Source: Chitinophagaceae bacterium UBA1953
GTDB taxonomy: Bacteria > Bacteroidota > Bacteroidia > Chitinophagales > Chitinophagaceae
DNA length: 64,000 nucleotides
Reading direction: 5' to 3'
Assembly (NCBI GenBank): GCA_002336115.1
Contig: DDEN01000041.1
Location: forward strand, 1 to 64,000
A program made the translations under genes and the position numbers. Shown here piece after piece: positions 34,283-45,300 of this stretch. How positions within the stretch are numbered: the stretch's first letter is position 1; each line of letters begins with the position of its first letter. Below the pieces are notes generated by a model. It saw only the letters and a program-made list of their open reading frames with translations. It was not told the origin of the DNA and searched no databases.

Positions 34283-35020
34283 ATGAATTTTTTTACACAC
34301 TTAGGCAGGTTTCTTTTAATGATAAAGGGGATGTTTTCAAAACCGGAAAACCATCGCATGTACTGGAAAGAGCTGATGCACCAATGCAATGAAATTGGCA
34401 TCCGTTCTGTAGGGATCGTTGTTATTATTTCCATATTCCTTGGTGCTGTTACTGCCGTACAAACAGCCTACCAGTTAATTTCTCCTTTAATTGCGAAAAC
34501 AGTAATTGCAGTAATTGTACGTGACAATATCATTCTTGAACTTGCGCCTACATTAATCTGTGTTGTTCTGGCAGGTGTGGTTGGCAGCCGTATTGCAAGT
34601 GAACTGGGAAACATGCGTACAAGTGAACAGATTGATGCACTTGAAATTATGGGAATTAATACTAAAGCGTACTTAATAATGCCCAAAATTCTTGCTGCTT
34701 TAATAGTGGTGCCATGCCTCGTTGTACTTGCTGCAGTTCTTGGAATATGGGGAGGTAAAATAGCAGGCGAATTATCAGGCATTTTGCCTGCCGATATTTA
34801 TAATGAAGGCTTATTGGAAGATTTTATTCCGTATAATGTATTTTTTGCTTTGAGTAAAACATACACTTATGCGTTTATTATTTCAAGTGTGCCTGCTTAT
34901 TACGGCTATCATGTACAAGGTGGGGCACTCGAAATTGGAAGAGCAAGTACAACATCAGTTATTGTTAGCTGTATTTTAATTTTATTAGCCGACTATGCGT
35001 TGGCCGCAATTCTTTTATAA
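34283..35020 (+). CDS. mlaE: MlaE-type lipid ABC transporter permease
   Basis: The 245-residue protein has about five to six membrane segments and the MlaE family motifs: SVGIVVIISIFLGAVTAVQT, ELAPTLICVVLAGVVGSRIA and ELGNMRTSEQIDALEIMGI. MlaE is the permease of the transporter that moves phospholipids between inner and outer membranes. The ATPase gene starts 4 bp downstream. The MlaD-like substrate-binding gene is not in the window; in this phylum it often lies elsewhere. Confidence 0.95.
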   Translation: MNFFTHLGRFLLMIKGMFSKPENHRMYWKELMHQCNEIGIRSVGIVVIISIFLGAVTAVQTAYQLISPLIAKTVIAVIVRDNIILELAPTLICVVLAGVVGSRIASELGNMRTSEQIDALEIMGINTKAYLIMPKILAALIVVPCLVVLAAVLGIWGGKIAGELSGILPADIYNEGLLEDFIPYNVFFALSKTYTYAFIISSVPAYYGYHVQGGALEIGRASTTSVIVSCILILLADYALAAILL

Positions 35021-35024
35021 CAGC

Positions 35025-35834
35025 ATGATTGAAATAAAAAATATACACAAAGGCTTTGGCGATAAAACGGTTATTGAAGATGTTTCTGCAGTTCTGGAAA
35101 CGGGTAAATGCAACCTCATTATTGGCGCAAGCGGAAGCGGAAAAACTGTTTTAATGAAGTGTATTGTTGGTTTGTTTGAACCGGACAACGGCGAAATTAT
35201 GTATGATGAGGCGAATTTCACCACCATGTCTGCTGAAGAAAGAAAACAAACCCGTCAGCAGATTGGAATGCTTTTTCAGGGTTCAGCTTTATTCGATTCC
35301 ATGACAGTGGAGCAAAATGTGATGTTTCCGCTTGACATGTTTACAAACTTAACCGGCAAACAAAAACATGAAAAAGCAGATGAGGTTCTGGCCCGTGTAA
35401 ACCTTACAGGTTCAAATAAAAAATATCCTGCTGAAATCAGTGGGGGCATGAAGAAACGAGTAGGTATTGCAAGAGCCATTGTACTTAACCCAAAGTTCTT
35501 GTTCTGTGACGAACCTAACTCCGGCCTTGACCCAAAAACATCTTTGGTCATCGATAAACTGATCAAAGAAATCACCATTGAATACGGCATGACAACGGTT
35601 GTAAATACCCACGACATGAACAGTGTAATGGAAATAGGCGACAATATTATTTTCATGCACCAAGGCAGAAAAGAATGGGAAGGAACAAACAAAGACATTA
35701 TTTTCAGCAAAAATGAAGAACTGAATAAATTCATTTTTGCATCCGATTTTCTGCGGGATGCAAAGGACATGCGTATGCTTGAAGCAAAAGGAAAAATCAG
35801 TGACAACAGAAATATGGATGAACTGCTGAAGTAA
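35025..35834 (+). CDS. mlaF: MlaF-type lipid ABC transporter ATPase
   Basis: The start at 35025 (MIEIKNIHKGFGDKTVIEDV) is chosen because it sits 4 bp after mlaE and matches ABC N-termini; an upstream in-frame start would overlap mlaE by 26 bp. The protein has 269 residues: Walker A GASGSGKT (34-41), Q-loop MLFQGSALFDSMTV, signature ISGGMKKRVGIARAI, Walker B FLFCDEPNSGLDP, and switch histidine in VVNTHDMNSVM. The ISGGM signature and FDSMTV are typical of the MlaF/Ttg2A group rather than of importers. Confidence 0.95.
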   Translation: MIEIKNIHKGFGDKTVIEDVSAVLETGKCNLIIGASGSGKTVLMKCIVGLFEPDNGEIMYDEANFTTMSAEERKQTRQQIGMLFQGSALFDSMTVEQNVMFPLDMFTNLTGKQKHEKADEVLARVNLTGSNKKYPAEISGGMKKRVGIARAIVLNPKFLFCDEPNSGLDPKTSLVIDKLIKEITIEYGMTTVVNTHDMNSVMEIGDNIIFMHQGRKEWEGTNKDIIFSKNEELNKFIFASDFLRDAKDMRMLEAKGKISDNRNMDELLK

Positions 35835-35880
35835 GCAGGTTGATAACAGAAATTATTTACCGGTTATTCAATAAGCATTC

Positions 35881-36711
35881 ATGAATTACAAATCGTTTTT
35901 ACTCATTCTCGTTTGTTTATTTACAGCGCCATTACTTGCTCATGAATTCTGGCTGCAGCCTCAGCAATTCCTGTTTAGTGCAGGAGATGAAATAAATATC
36001 AGGTTTCAGGTTGGTGAAAAATTTGCCGGAAACAACTGGAAAGGGTCGTACCAAAAAGTAAAAGACATCAGGCTCTATTATGTTGATGTTACAGATGACC
36101 TGAGTGGTGCTTTAACGGACGACGAAGGTGATTCGCTGCAATTTTCCATGTTTGAAGAAGGTACAGCAATGATTACGTTCAACAGTATTAATTCTTCCAT
36201 ACAGCTAAATGCAAAAGAATTCAATGCCTATCTTGAAGAAGATGGACTGAACGGTGCTATTGAATACAGAAAAAATCATAACGAAACCGACTCTTCAGCT
36301 AATGAACTATACCAACGTTCAGTTAAAACAATTGTGCAGGTAGGATCAAAAAAAACAGATGTATTCAAAGCGCAGACAAACCTTCCGCTTGATCTGATAC
36401 CACAATCAAATCCATACACAATCGGCAATAATCAAACCATGAACATGAAAGTGTTGTTTATGGGGAAGCCATTAGCCAATGTAAAAATGAAAACATGGCA
36501 ACGTATTGCCGGTAACATAAGCGACAGTAGTTATATCACAAATGAAAAAGGTGAATTCAGTTTTCCGGTAAACACTGCCGGAGAGTGGATGGTAAGCTGT
36601 GTACACATGATTCGCCTCGATAATAACAGTGATGCACAATGGCAAAGCTATTGGGGCAGCGTAACCTGGGGTTATACAGGTTCCGCAGCTTCCCGTTTAA
36701 CCAGCAGGTAG
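35881..36711 (+). CDS. secreted DUF4198-like protein
   Basis: The 276-residue protein has a signal peptide (MNYKSFLLILVCLFTAPLLA) followed by the hallmark N-terminus HEFWLQPQQFLFSAGDEI. DUF4198 proteins are periplasmic, often near metal transport genes. The C-terminal part (MKVLFMGKPLANVKMKTWQR, then NEKGEFSFPVNTAGEWMVSC) is an immunoglobulin-like fold as in NikM-type components. The conserved His following signal cleavage fits metal binding at the mature N-terminus, but this is inferred. It starts 46 bp after mlaF. The metal is unknown and no metal transporter lies beside it. Confidence 0.85.
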   Translation: MNYKSFLLILVCLFTAPLLAHEFWLQPQQFLFSAGDEINIRFQVGEKFAGNNWKGSYQKVKDIRLYYVDVTDDLSGALTDDEGDSLQFSMFEEGTAMITFNSINSSIQLNAKEFNAYLEEDGLNGAIEYRKNHNETDSSANELYQRSVKTIVQVGSKKTDVFKAQTNLPLDLIPQSNPYTIGNNQTMNMKVLFMGKPLANVKMKTWQRIAGNISDSSYITNEKGEFSFPVNTAGEWMVSCVHMIRLDNNSDAQWQSYWGSVTWGYTGSAASRLTSR

Positions 36712-36811
36712 CTTTCGCATCAGATATAAATCGTTTCTGAAGAAACAAAAAGCCACTTTCAAACTACATTAAATAACCACATTAAACTATTTTCATCAGC
36801 CATCCATCCCC

Positions 36812-36819
36812 TATCTTTG
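36812..36819 (+). promoter_or_regulatory. sucD -7 element
   Basis: TATCTTTG followed by CCC matches TAnnTTTG and lies 20 bases before the sucD ATG. The -33 region lacks a clear TTTG. Confidence 0.6.
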
Positions 36820-36839
36820 CCCAACTTTAAAATTGTCAT

Positions 36840-37712
36840 ATGAGCATCCTCGTAAATAAAAATTCCAAAGTTATTGTTCAGGGATTTACAGGCACGGAAG
36901 GAACCTTTCATGCAACACAAATGATTGAATACGGTACCAATGTTGTAGGTGGCGTTACCCCGGGGAAAGGTGGCACAACACACCTCGACCGCCCTGTTTT
37001 TAATACAGTGGAAGATGCGGTAAAACAGGCAGGGGCAAATGTGAGCATCATCTTTGTTCCACCGGCATTTGCAGCCGATGCTATTATGGAAGCTGCCGCT
37101 GCAGGCATTGAACTGATTGTTTGTATTACAGAAGGCATTCCTGTTCAGGATATGGTGAAGGCGAAAAATTACCTGTTAAGTACCAATGCGAGGCTGATTG
37201 GCCCTAACTGCCCCGGTGTTATTACTGCCGGCGAATGTAAAGTAGGTATTATGCCTGGTTTTGTATTTAAACAGGGACGTATTGGAATTGTTTCAAAAAG
37301 CGGAACCTTAACGTACGAAGCTGCAGACCAGGTTGCCAAAGCAGGGCTTGGTGTTAGCACTGCAGTTGGTATTGGTGGCGATCCCATCATTGGCACAACA
37401 ACAAAAGAAGTGCTTGAACTGTTTATGAATGATGATGAAACCGATGCAGTTGTTATGATTGGTGAAATTGGTGGTGGTATGGAAGCAGAAGCTGCCCGTT
37501 GGTACAAACAGAACCCAAAGAAACCGGTTGTTGGTTTTATTGCCGGACAAACAGCTCCTCCGGGTCGCCGTATGGGGCATGCCGGTGCTATAATTGGTGG
37601 CGCTGAAGATACTGCTGCTGCCAAAATGAAAATTATGACCGAATGTGGTATTCATGTTGTAGCAAGCCCGGCTGACATTGGCAAAACAATGGCTGGGATT
37701 GTAAAAAAATAA
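36840..37712 (+). CDS. sucD: succinyl-CoA synthetase alpha subunit
   Basis: The alpha subunit binds CoA and carries the phosphohistidine in the TCA-cycle conversion of succinyl-CoA to succinate. The 290-residue protein has the CoA-binding VIVQGFTGTEGTFHATQMI, NCPGVITAGECKVGIMPG, and the active-site GRRMGHAGAIIGG with H247. It is complete. The partner sucC is not next to it, so the subunits are encoded apart, as in many Bacteroidota. Confidence 0.97.
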   Translation: MSILVNKNSKVIVQGFTGTEGTFHATQMIEYGTNVVGGVTPGKGGTTHLDRPVFNTVEDAVKQAGANVSIIFVPPAFAADAIMEAAAAGIELIVCITEGIPVQDMVKAKNYLLSTNARLIGPNCPGVITAGECKVGIMPGFVFKQGRIGIVSKSGTLTYEAADQVAKAGLGVSTAVGIGGDPIIGTTTKEVLELFMNDDETDAVVMIGEIGGGMEAEAARWYKQNPKKPVVGFIAGQTAPPGRRMGHAGAIIGGAEDTAAAKMKIMTECGIHVVASPADIGKTMAGIVKK

Positions 37713-37731
37713 TTCATTTCAAATTTTGTTC

Positions 37732-37758
37732 AACCCTGCAGCTACTGCGGGGTTTTTA
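37732..37758 (+). terminator. sucD terminator
   Basis: AACCCTGCAG (37732-37741) pairs with CTGCGGGGTT (37745-37754) with one mismatch, followed by a T run. Confidence 0.8.
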
Positions 37759-37780
37759 TTTTAATCACATTAAACAAAAA

Positions 37781-38353
37781 ATGAACAACCTGTATATACA
37801 AGATCAGTCATTCTCCGGAATTGATTCTAGCAAATCAGCAATTAAGCTGGCCGACTATGATAATTGCAAATTCATCAACTGTAATTTTTCCGAAACCGAT
37901 CTTTCTAAATTCACATTTATTGACTGTGAGTTTGAAAGCTGCAATTTAAGTACAGCAAACATCAGCAGTACTTCGTTTCAGGATGTAAAATTCAGTAATT
38001 GCAAAATGCTGGGGCTTCATTTTGAAGACTGCAACCTGTTTTTATTAAATATGTCGTTTCACCATTGTATTCTTAACCTTTGTTCATTTTACAAACTGAA
38101 ACTGAAAGAATGCAACTTCATCAATTGCAGTCTGCAGGAAGCTGATTTTACTGAAGCCGATTTAAGTGGTGCAGCATTTCACAACAGCAATCTTACAGGT
38201 GCAAGATTTGATCACACAAATCTTGAAAAAGCCGACTTTCGTTCAGCTATGCAGTATTCTGTTAATCCATCCATCAATAAAATTAAAAAGGCAAAATTTT
38301 CTATTGATGGAATTAAAGGACTACTTGACCAATACGATATTATTATTGAATAA
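37781..38353 (+). CDS. pentapeptide-repeat protein
   Basis: The 190-residue protein is made almost entirely of five-residue repeats of the A(D/N)Lxx or CxFxx type: NCNFSETDLSKFTFIDCEFE, then DFTEADLSGAAFHNSNLTGA. Such repeats form a right-handed square beta-helix. Cysteine recurs often in the repeat positions of the first half. Related proteins include Qnr/MfpA-type gyrase protectors, but most of the family have no known role, and no specific Qnr signature is visible. No signal peptide is present, so it is probably cytoplasmic. Confidence 0.88.
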   Translation: MNNLYIQDQSFSGIDSSKSAIKLADYDNCKFINCNFSETDLSKFTFIDCEFESCNLSTANISSTSFQDVKFSNCKMLGLHFEDCNLFLLNMSFHHCILNLCSFYKLKLKECNFINCSLQEADFTEADLSGAAFHNSNLTGARFDHTNLEKADFRSAMQYSVNPSINKIKKAKFSIDGIKGLLDQYDIIIE

Positions 38354-38379
38354 AAAACCTCCGCCGTGGCGGAGGTTAA
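38354..38379. terminator. terminator between convergent genes
   Basis: The 10-bp hairpin AACCTCCGCC-GT-GGCGGAGGTT (38356-38377) lies directly after the pentapeptide gene and 40 bp from the convergent DUF4476 stop. Confidence 0.8.
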
Positions 38380-38418
38380 AGGAATAGATGCTTCTGCTTA
38401 ATAAGTACTGCTTTACTG

Positions 38419-39189
38419 TTAATCTCTGTACCCGGCAATATATTGAGTAAGTTCTGTTTTACTGTTTCCAAAATCAAAGACATCATTTACCACAAAATAG
38501 TTGCCTCTGTCGGTTGTATAACGGTATGCAAATTTTGCAAGATCAAGTTTGTTGCGTTCAAAATCAAAGAGCAATGCAAGATCTTTCACCTGCTCAGAAG
38601 AAACATTATTCTGTGGAAGTACCGAACGTAGCAGATCAAGGCGCTTGTTGTCGAAACTTTCATTTTTTACCTGCTGCTTCAGTTGCTGAAACGAATTAGT
38701 ACTCATTCCATAATTACGCCCGTTATTCCATCCATCGTTATTACGGTTATCCCGGCCACTGTTCCATTCGTCATTATCCTTGCTGTTACGATCCCTGTTA
38801 TTATTCCAGTTATCATCATAACGGTTATCAATAGCCTGTTCATCAACAAACACTTTTCCGAAACGATTAATGATTATATCGGTATGAATACCATAACGTA
38901 CATTCAGGCTGGTGTTATAAATCATCTTTCCATAACGATTAGAAACATTTCTGCCCCATCCACGGTTATCGTAATTTTTATCTGTTACATAAATCTGTAA
39001 ACGGTGAAAGCCCTGGCTGAGATTACCAACACGAATTTCGTTGTTGTTATTCTGCATTTCACGTCCATCAATTAACACACGTACAGGAGTATTACTCATG
39101 CTTGTAATGCTGAGGCGTGATTGTGCCATTGCAGCAACAACAATTAAGTTTAAAACCAGAATTGAAATAAGAGTAAAAATTTTGTTCAT
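38419..39189 (-). CDS. secreted DUF4476 protein with Asn/Arg/Asp-rich middle
   Basis: The start at 39189 gives a signal peptide (MNKIFTLISILVLNLIVVAA, MAQ) and is fixed by a strong Shine-Dalgarno sequence 5 bases upstream. The protein has 256 residues. A PEGA-like strand region (VRVLIDGREMQNNNNEIRVG) is followed by a middle rich in Asn, Asp, Arg and Gly (about 125-165). The C-terminal DUF4476 domain (about 165-256) includes LRSVLPQNNVSSEQVKDLAL and FAYRYTTDRGNYFVVNDVF. It shares its layout with the protein at 1428-2717. Function unknown; probably envelope-located. Confidence 0.82.
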   Translation of the reverse strand: MNKIFTLISILVLNLIVVAAMAQSRLSITSMSNTPVRVLIDGREMQNNNNEIRVGNLSQGFHRLQIYVTDKNYDNRGWGRNVSNRYGKMIYNTSLNVRYGIHTDIIINRFGKVFVDEQAIDNRYDDNWNNNRDRNSKDNDEWNSGRDNRNNDGWNNGRNYGMSTNSFQQLKQQVKNESFDNKRLDLLRSVLPQNNVSSEQVKDLALLFDFERNKLDLAKFAYRYTTDRGNYFVVNDVFDFGNSKTELTQYIAGYRD

Positions 39190-39194
39190 ATAAA

Positions 39195-39200
39195 CCTCCT
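39195..39200 (-). promoter_or_regulatory. full Shine-Dalgarno sequence
   Basis: On the minus strand, AAAGGAGG stands 5 bases before the ATG at 39189. Ribosome sites in this phylum are usually weak, so a near-perfect site is unusual in this window and settles the start over the upstream in-frame codon at 39228. Confidence 0.7.
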
Positions 39201-39394
39201 TTGTTTCCTGTACATATTCCAACCACATGCCAGTCCGGCATTTACGATTGGTAAAGATTCGTTAAAGGAAATTGTGCTTCTCTAAAAATGATGCAGCAAC
39301 AGTAAAAATAAAAAAGAGAATTTATGCAATTCAGCATCCGATTGCATCCTTTAAACGTAATATGTTTTACCTTACATTAATAAAAATTGAAGCC

Positions 39395-42300
39395 ATGTTG
39401 CTGAAAAGAATCTTAATCGTTAACCTTCTTCTTATTTCTTTCTTTACAATGACAAACGCACAGAAAAAATTTAACTATACCGATGCCTGGAAAAAAGTGG
39501 ATGAACTTGTTTCCAAAAAAGGGCTGACAGAATCGGCGTTGAAGGAAGTACAGAATATTTATACTGCTGCAAAAAATGAAAAAAATAATGCCCAGCTCAT
39601 CAAAGCTCTTGTATTCCGCATTGGTCTTCAACAACAGAAAGAAGAAGATGCAGATGTAAAAGCCATTTTTCAATTAGAAAAAGAAGCAACAACAGCAACT
39701 GAACCTGCAAAATCCATTCTGCTGAATCTTACTGCAGAAGCTTACTGGCAGTATTTTCAGAACAACCGCTGGAAATTTTACGACCGTTCCAATACACAAT
39801 CATTCAACAAAGAAGATATTGCTACATGGACAATTGATGACCTGCATAAAAAAATGTCAACCTTATATCTTGCTTCACTTCAGCAGAAAAAAATATTGCA
39901 GCAAACAAAGCTCGCTGAATTTGATCCAATCATCACAAAAGGAAACATGCGACGGCTTCGCCCAACGTTGTTTGACCTGCTGGCTTTTCGTGCAGTAAGT
40001 TATTTTGAAAACGATGAACGCAGCATTACTAAACCAACTGATGCGTTTGAAATGAATTCACCTGCTGCATTCATCACTGCGGCAGAATTTATTAAGCAAA
40101 AATTTGCATCAACTGATTCATCTTCCCTTCAGTTCAAAGCATTGCAGTTACTACAGGAAATCATTGCCTTTCATCTCAACGATGCACAACCCGATGCACT
40201 GATTGATGCTGACCTTCACCGTATTTCATTTGTCAACAGAACTTCAACACTTGAAAACAAAACAGAATTATACCGCACCGCTTTACAGCACATCATCAAC
40301 AAATTCAAAAATGTTCCGGCAGCAGCACAGGCTTCGTTTTTACTGGCGCAGGATTATGCAACTTTTGCAGCAACTTATGATTTCAAAAAACACAAAAGCA
40401 ATGATGAGCTGAATCCACGTTATTATTATCAGAAAGCAGTTGCCATTTGCAAAGAAGTTTTAAAACAAAAAGAAGAAAGTGAGGGAAAAGTGAATTGCGG
40501 CAACCTGCTGAATAATATTCAGGAATCAGATATCTCCATTATATCAGAAAAAGTAAATATTCCCGGCAAACCATTCCGTTCATTGCTTACTTATCGCAAT
40601 GCAGCAAAAGCATATTTCCGTATTGTAGCAATCGATAAAAAAGCATTTGATGAGATGCAGAACATCCGCTGGCAGGATGAATTCTGGAAAAAAATTACAG
40701 CAATGCCTGTATTGCAGAATTTCAGTTACGCTTTACCTGCAAGTGAAGATTATCAAAAGCACAGTGCAGAAATAAAAACAGATGCATTGCCCGCAGGCAC
40801 TTACCTGATTATAGCAAGTACAGATGCAGGTTTTGCTCTAAAGAAAAACACGCTTGCTGCACAGTTTATTTATGTAAGCAACATTGCATGGATACATCAT
40901 AATGATGAATTTTTTGTTGTGAACCGTGAAAGCGGTCAGCCGTTGAAAAATGCATCAGTGATTTTATGGGAGCAGGCCTACGATTCGAAACAAAGCAGGT
41001 ATGTACAGGTAAAAGCAGGAACTTATACAAGCAATGCAAATGGAAATTTCAGCATTACAAAAGCACCGGGAAATAATGCTTATACAAGAACACTTGAAAT
41101 AACGTATCAAAACGATCATCTTCATCTTGATGACAGGGCTTATGTGTACGTGTATAAAGACGAAGCAGAAGAAAAGATAAATGAGAAAGAAGCACGCCGT
41201 GTGTTTTTCTTTACTGACCGTTCGATTTATCGTCCGGGGCAGACAGTCTATTTTAAAGGAATTGTTACAATAACCGACTCAGACAACAAAAAGCCAAAAA
41301 TTGTAAGTGGGTTAAAAACTACTGTTGTTCTATATGATGCGAATGATGAAAAACTGGATACACTGGTTGTAACAAGCAATGAGTTTGGATCTTTCTCGGG
41401 TAAGTTTGTTATTCCCACTGGAAGAATCACGGGCAGTTATTCCATCCGGGAAATCAGCACAGAAACTGTAACTGAATTTTCTGTGGAAGAATACAAGCGT
41501 CCGAAATTTTATGTAGAATATCAACCGGTGAAACAAAGCTTCAGAGTTAATGATGAAATAAAGGTTACTGGTAATGCAAAAGCATATGCCGGTAATAATA
41601 TTGATGGTGCATTAGTGAAATACCGTGTTGTTCGTGAACCCAGATTAATTTATCCATGGCTTTGCTGGCGTTGGGGCTGGCCGCAAATGGATGAACAGGA
41701 AATTGCTCACGGCGAAACAAAAACAAATGCTGATGGAACATTCAACATCAGCTTTACTGCAATTGCCGATAAGAAAGTAAGAAAAGAATTAAGCCCTGTT
41801 TTTGATTACAGAATTATTACTGACGTAACAGATCTCAACGGTGAAACAAGAAGTGCAGAAACAACCATTACTGCAGGGTATCAGTCATTACAGCTTTCGG
41901 TTTCGTTGCCACAAGGTGAAATGATGGTTGCAGACAGTTTAAAACAAATCAGCATCAGCACGCAGAACATGATGGGTGAATTTGTAAAAAGTAAAGTAAC
42001 TGTAACAATTCATAAATTAAATGCTCCGACAAGATTAATCCGAGACCGTTACTGGCAGCAACCTGATCAGTTTTTGTTCAATGAGAAAGATTATATCGCT
42101 TCTTTCCCGAATGATGAATACAACAATGAAACAGAAAAAGAAAGCTGGGAAAAAACACAAAAAGTTTTCGAACGGACTGACAGCTCGGCTTCGAACTCTC
42201 AATTTACAATTATCAATTCTCAATTTTCGCCCGGTTGGTACATCATTGAAGCCACAACAACCGATAAAGATGGTAACGAAATAAAGAACCAGGCCTTTGT

Positions 42301-45300
42301 TCAGTTGATTGACGGCAAAACAAAAAATCCTGTTTCGCCTGAATATGTATGGAATCTGCCTGCAGTTAAAACAGCAGAGCCCGGCACAACAGCAACACTT
42401 TCATTTGGCACAAGTGCAAATGAAGTGTATGTAGTTGAGATCAATCCAAATGAACAAACAAGCAATCTCCGTTATTACCAGTTAAATAATGAGCAAAAGC
42501 AAATCAATGCGGCTGTTACTGAAAAAGAAAGAGGAGGTTTTGGTTACAGTTACTCGTTTGTAAAAAACAACCGCTTCTTCAGTTTTACACGTTATGTAAA
42601 TGTACCGTGGACAAATAAAGAATTAAACATCAGTTATGAAACCTTCCGTGATAAAACCTTACCCGGCAGTGAAGAACAATGGAAAGTAAAAATAAGCGGG
42701 TATAAAGCAGATAAGGTTGCAGCAGAATTACTCACAAGTATGTATGATGCGTCACTCGACCAGTTTAAGCCGCATCAATGGATGAAGCCGGAGTTGTTTT
42801 CTTCTAATTATTTTAATAACAACTGGAACAGTGGAGGATTTGCAGTAACAAATTCTTTAAATAAGAATTGGAACGAGTATGAATGGAAGAGTTTTGATAA
42901 AAGGTATGATGAGATGGTTGGAAGTGTTAACAGAGGGCCACTTTATTATGCACTGCAAGGAAGACTTCCTGGAATAAAGATCAATAATATGATGATGCAG
43001 AAACAAGAAGCAGCGGATATGAATTTTTCAGGAGCAGCACCGGCGGCTGATACTGCACAATTCAGATTTAATTCACAAAAGCCATTGGGTATATTAAAAC
43101 AAACTCCATCTGTAAAAGTTGACGAACAACAACAGCAAAAGCAAAACAACGATGCAATCAAAATCCGCAAAAACTTTTCTGAAACTGCATTCTTCTTTCC
43201 TGATCTAAAAACAGATTCGGCAGGTAATATCACATTCAGCTTTACTATGCCTGAATCATTAACACAATGGAAATGGCAGTTGCTTGCACATACAAAAGAT
43301 TTATCAATTGGAGTTTCAGAAAGATCTGTCATCACACAAAAAGATTTAATGGTGCAGCCATTTGCTCCACGATTTTTACGTGAGGGTGACCGTTTTGAAT
43401 TCACTGCTAAAATCACCAATCTTACAGATAAGGAATTAAGCGGTGAAAGCAATCTGCAATTGTACAACACAACAACCATGCAGCCGGTTGATGGATGGTT
43501 CCAGAATACGTTTCCTGTGCAGCATTTTACTGTTGCAGCCGGGCAAAGTACTGTTGTGAAATTCAGAACAGAAGTGCCTTACAACTTTAATGAAGCACTC
43601 ACCTACCGCATTGTTGCAAAAGCTGCTGATAAAAGTGATGGCGAAGAAGCAACACTTCCTGTTCTTACAAACCGCATGCTGGTAACTGAAACATTGCCTT
43701 TACCTATGCGTGGCGATGGTACAAAGAATTTTTCGTTTACCAAACTATTGCAATCAGACAAGTCGGAAACATTAACGCAGCACAAGCTCACAATTGAATA
43801 CACAAGCAATCCGGCATGGTATGCTGTGCAGGCTCTGCCATACCTGATGGAATATCCATACGAATGTGCAGAACAAACATGGAACCGCTTTTATGCCAAT
43901 GCACTTGCATCGCACATTACATCAAAGCTTCCACGCATTAAAGAAGTATTGGCAAAATGGAAAATCAACAATTCATCTGAGCTGCAAAGCAAACTACAGA
44001 CAAATGAAGAACTGAAATCTGTTTTACTGATTGAAACACCATGGATACTTGATGCGAAAAATGAAGAGCAACAAAAGAAAAATATTTCCTTGTTGTTTGA
44101 TGCCATCCGCATGAGTAATGAACTGAGCAAGAACATTGCAAAGCTGCAGGAAATGCAACTTGATAATGGTGGATTTGTATGGTTTAAAGGCGGCCCCGAT
44201 GACCGTTACATCACTCAATACATTGTAACAGGTATTGGTCATTTAAAAAAACTGAATGCGTTGCCTAAAGAACAGGAAAAAGCAATTGATGAAATTCTTG
44301 TAACCGCTGTTCCGTATCTCGATAAAAAAATAAAAGAAGATTACAACAACCTGCTGAAATATAAAGCCAATTTAAAAAACAACAACCTTGGCTATACACA
44401 AATTCAGTACTTATACATGCGCAGCTTTTTTAAAGATGTTCCGGTTGCTGCTGCAAGTCAGAAAGCATATAACTATTATTTTAAACAAAGCCAGCAATAC
44501 TGGTTGCAGCAAAGCAAATACATGCAGGGAATGATTGCACTTGCGTTGCATAGAAGTAACGACAGTAAAACATCTTCAGCCATTGTAAAATCATTGAAAG
44601 AAAATGCATTGATAAATGAAGAGATGGGTATGTACTGGAAAGAATTTAATGCAGGATATTACTGGTACCAGGCACCTGTTGAAGCGCAGGCTTTAATGAT
44701 TGAAGTATTTAATGATGTTACAAATGATCAGCAGGCTGTTGCTGATTTAAAAACATGGTTACTGAAACAAAAGCAAACACAAAACTGGAAAACAACCATT
44801 GCAACAGCAGAAGCATGTTATGCATTATTGCTGCAAGGCGGCAAATGGATTGCAACTGAACCTGTGGTTGAAATAAAAGCTGGCGATCAGATCTTCAGCA
44901 CATCAACTGAAAAAACAGAAGCAGGTACAGGATATTTCAAAAGAAGTTTGCAGAGCGATTTTATAAAAACTTCAATGGGAAATATAAAAGTAACTGTCAG
45001 TAACAGTAACAATCAACCTTCGTGGGGAGCAGCCTACTGGCAATATTTTGAAAACCTTGATAAGATTACTTCTGCTGAAACTCCGTTGAAGCTGCAGAAA
45101 AAATACTTTGTCGAACGCAATACTAACAACGGTCCCGTTCTCACTCCGGTGAATGAAGGTGATGAACTGAAAGTGGGCGATAAAATAAAAGTACGTATTG
45201 AACTCCGTGTTGATCGTAACATGGAATATGTACACATGAAAGATATGCGCCCAAGTTGCATGGAACCTGTGAATGTGTTAAGCGAATACAAATGGCAGGG

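Noticed and set aside
39272..39394. 41-codon N-terminal extension of the macroglobulin
   Set aside because: The signal peptide starts at 39395 and the extension lacks leader form.
42946..43479. 177-residue minus-strand frame inside the macroglobulin
   Set aside because: Shadow of the sense gene; it contains only Cys/Ser/Phe-rich random-like sequence.
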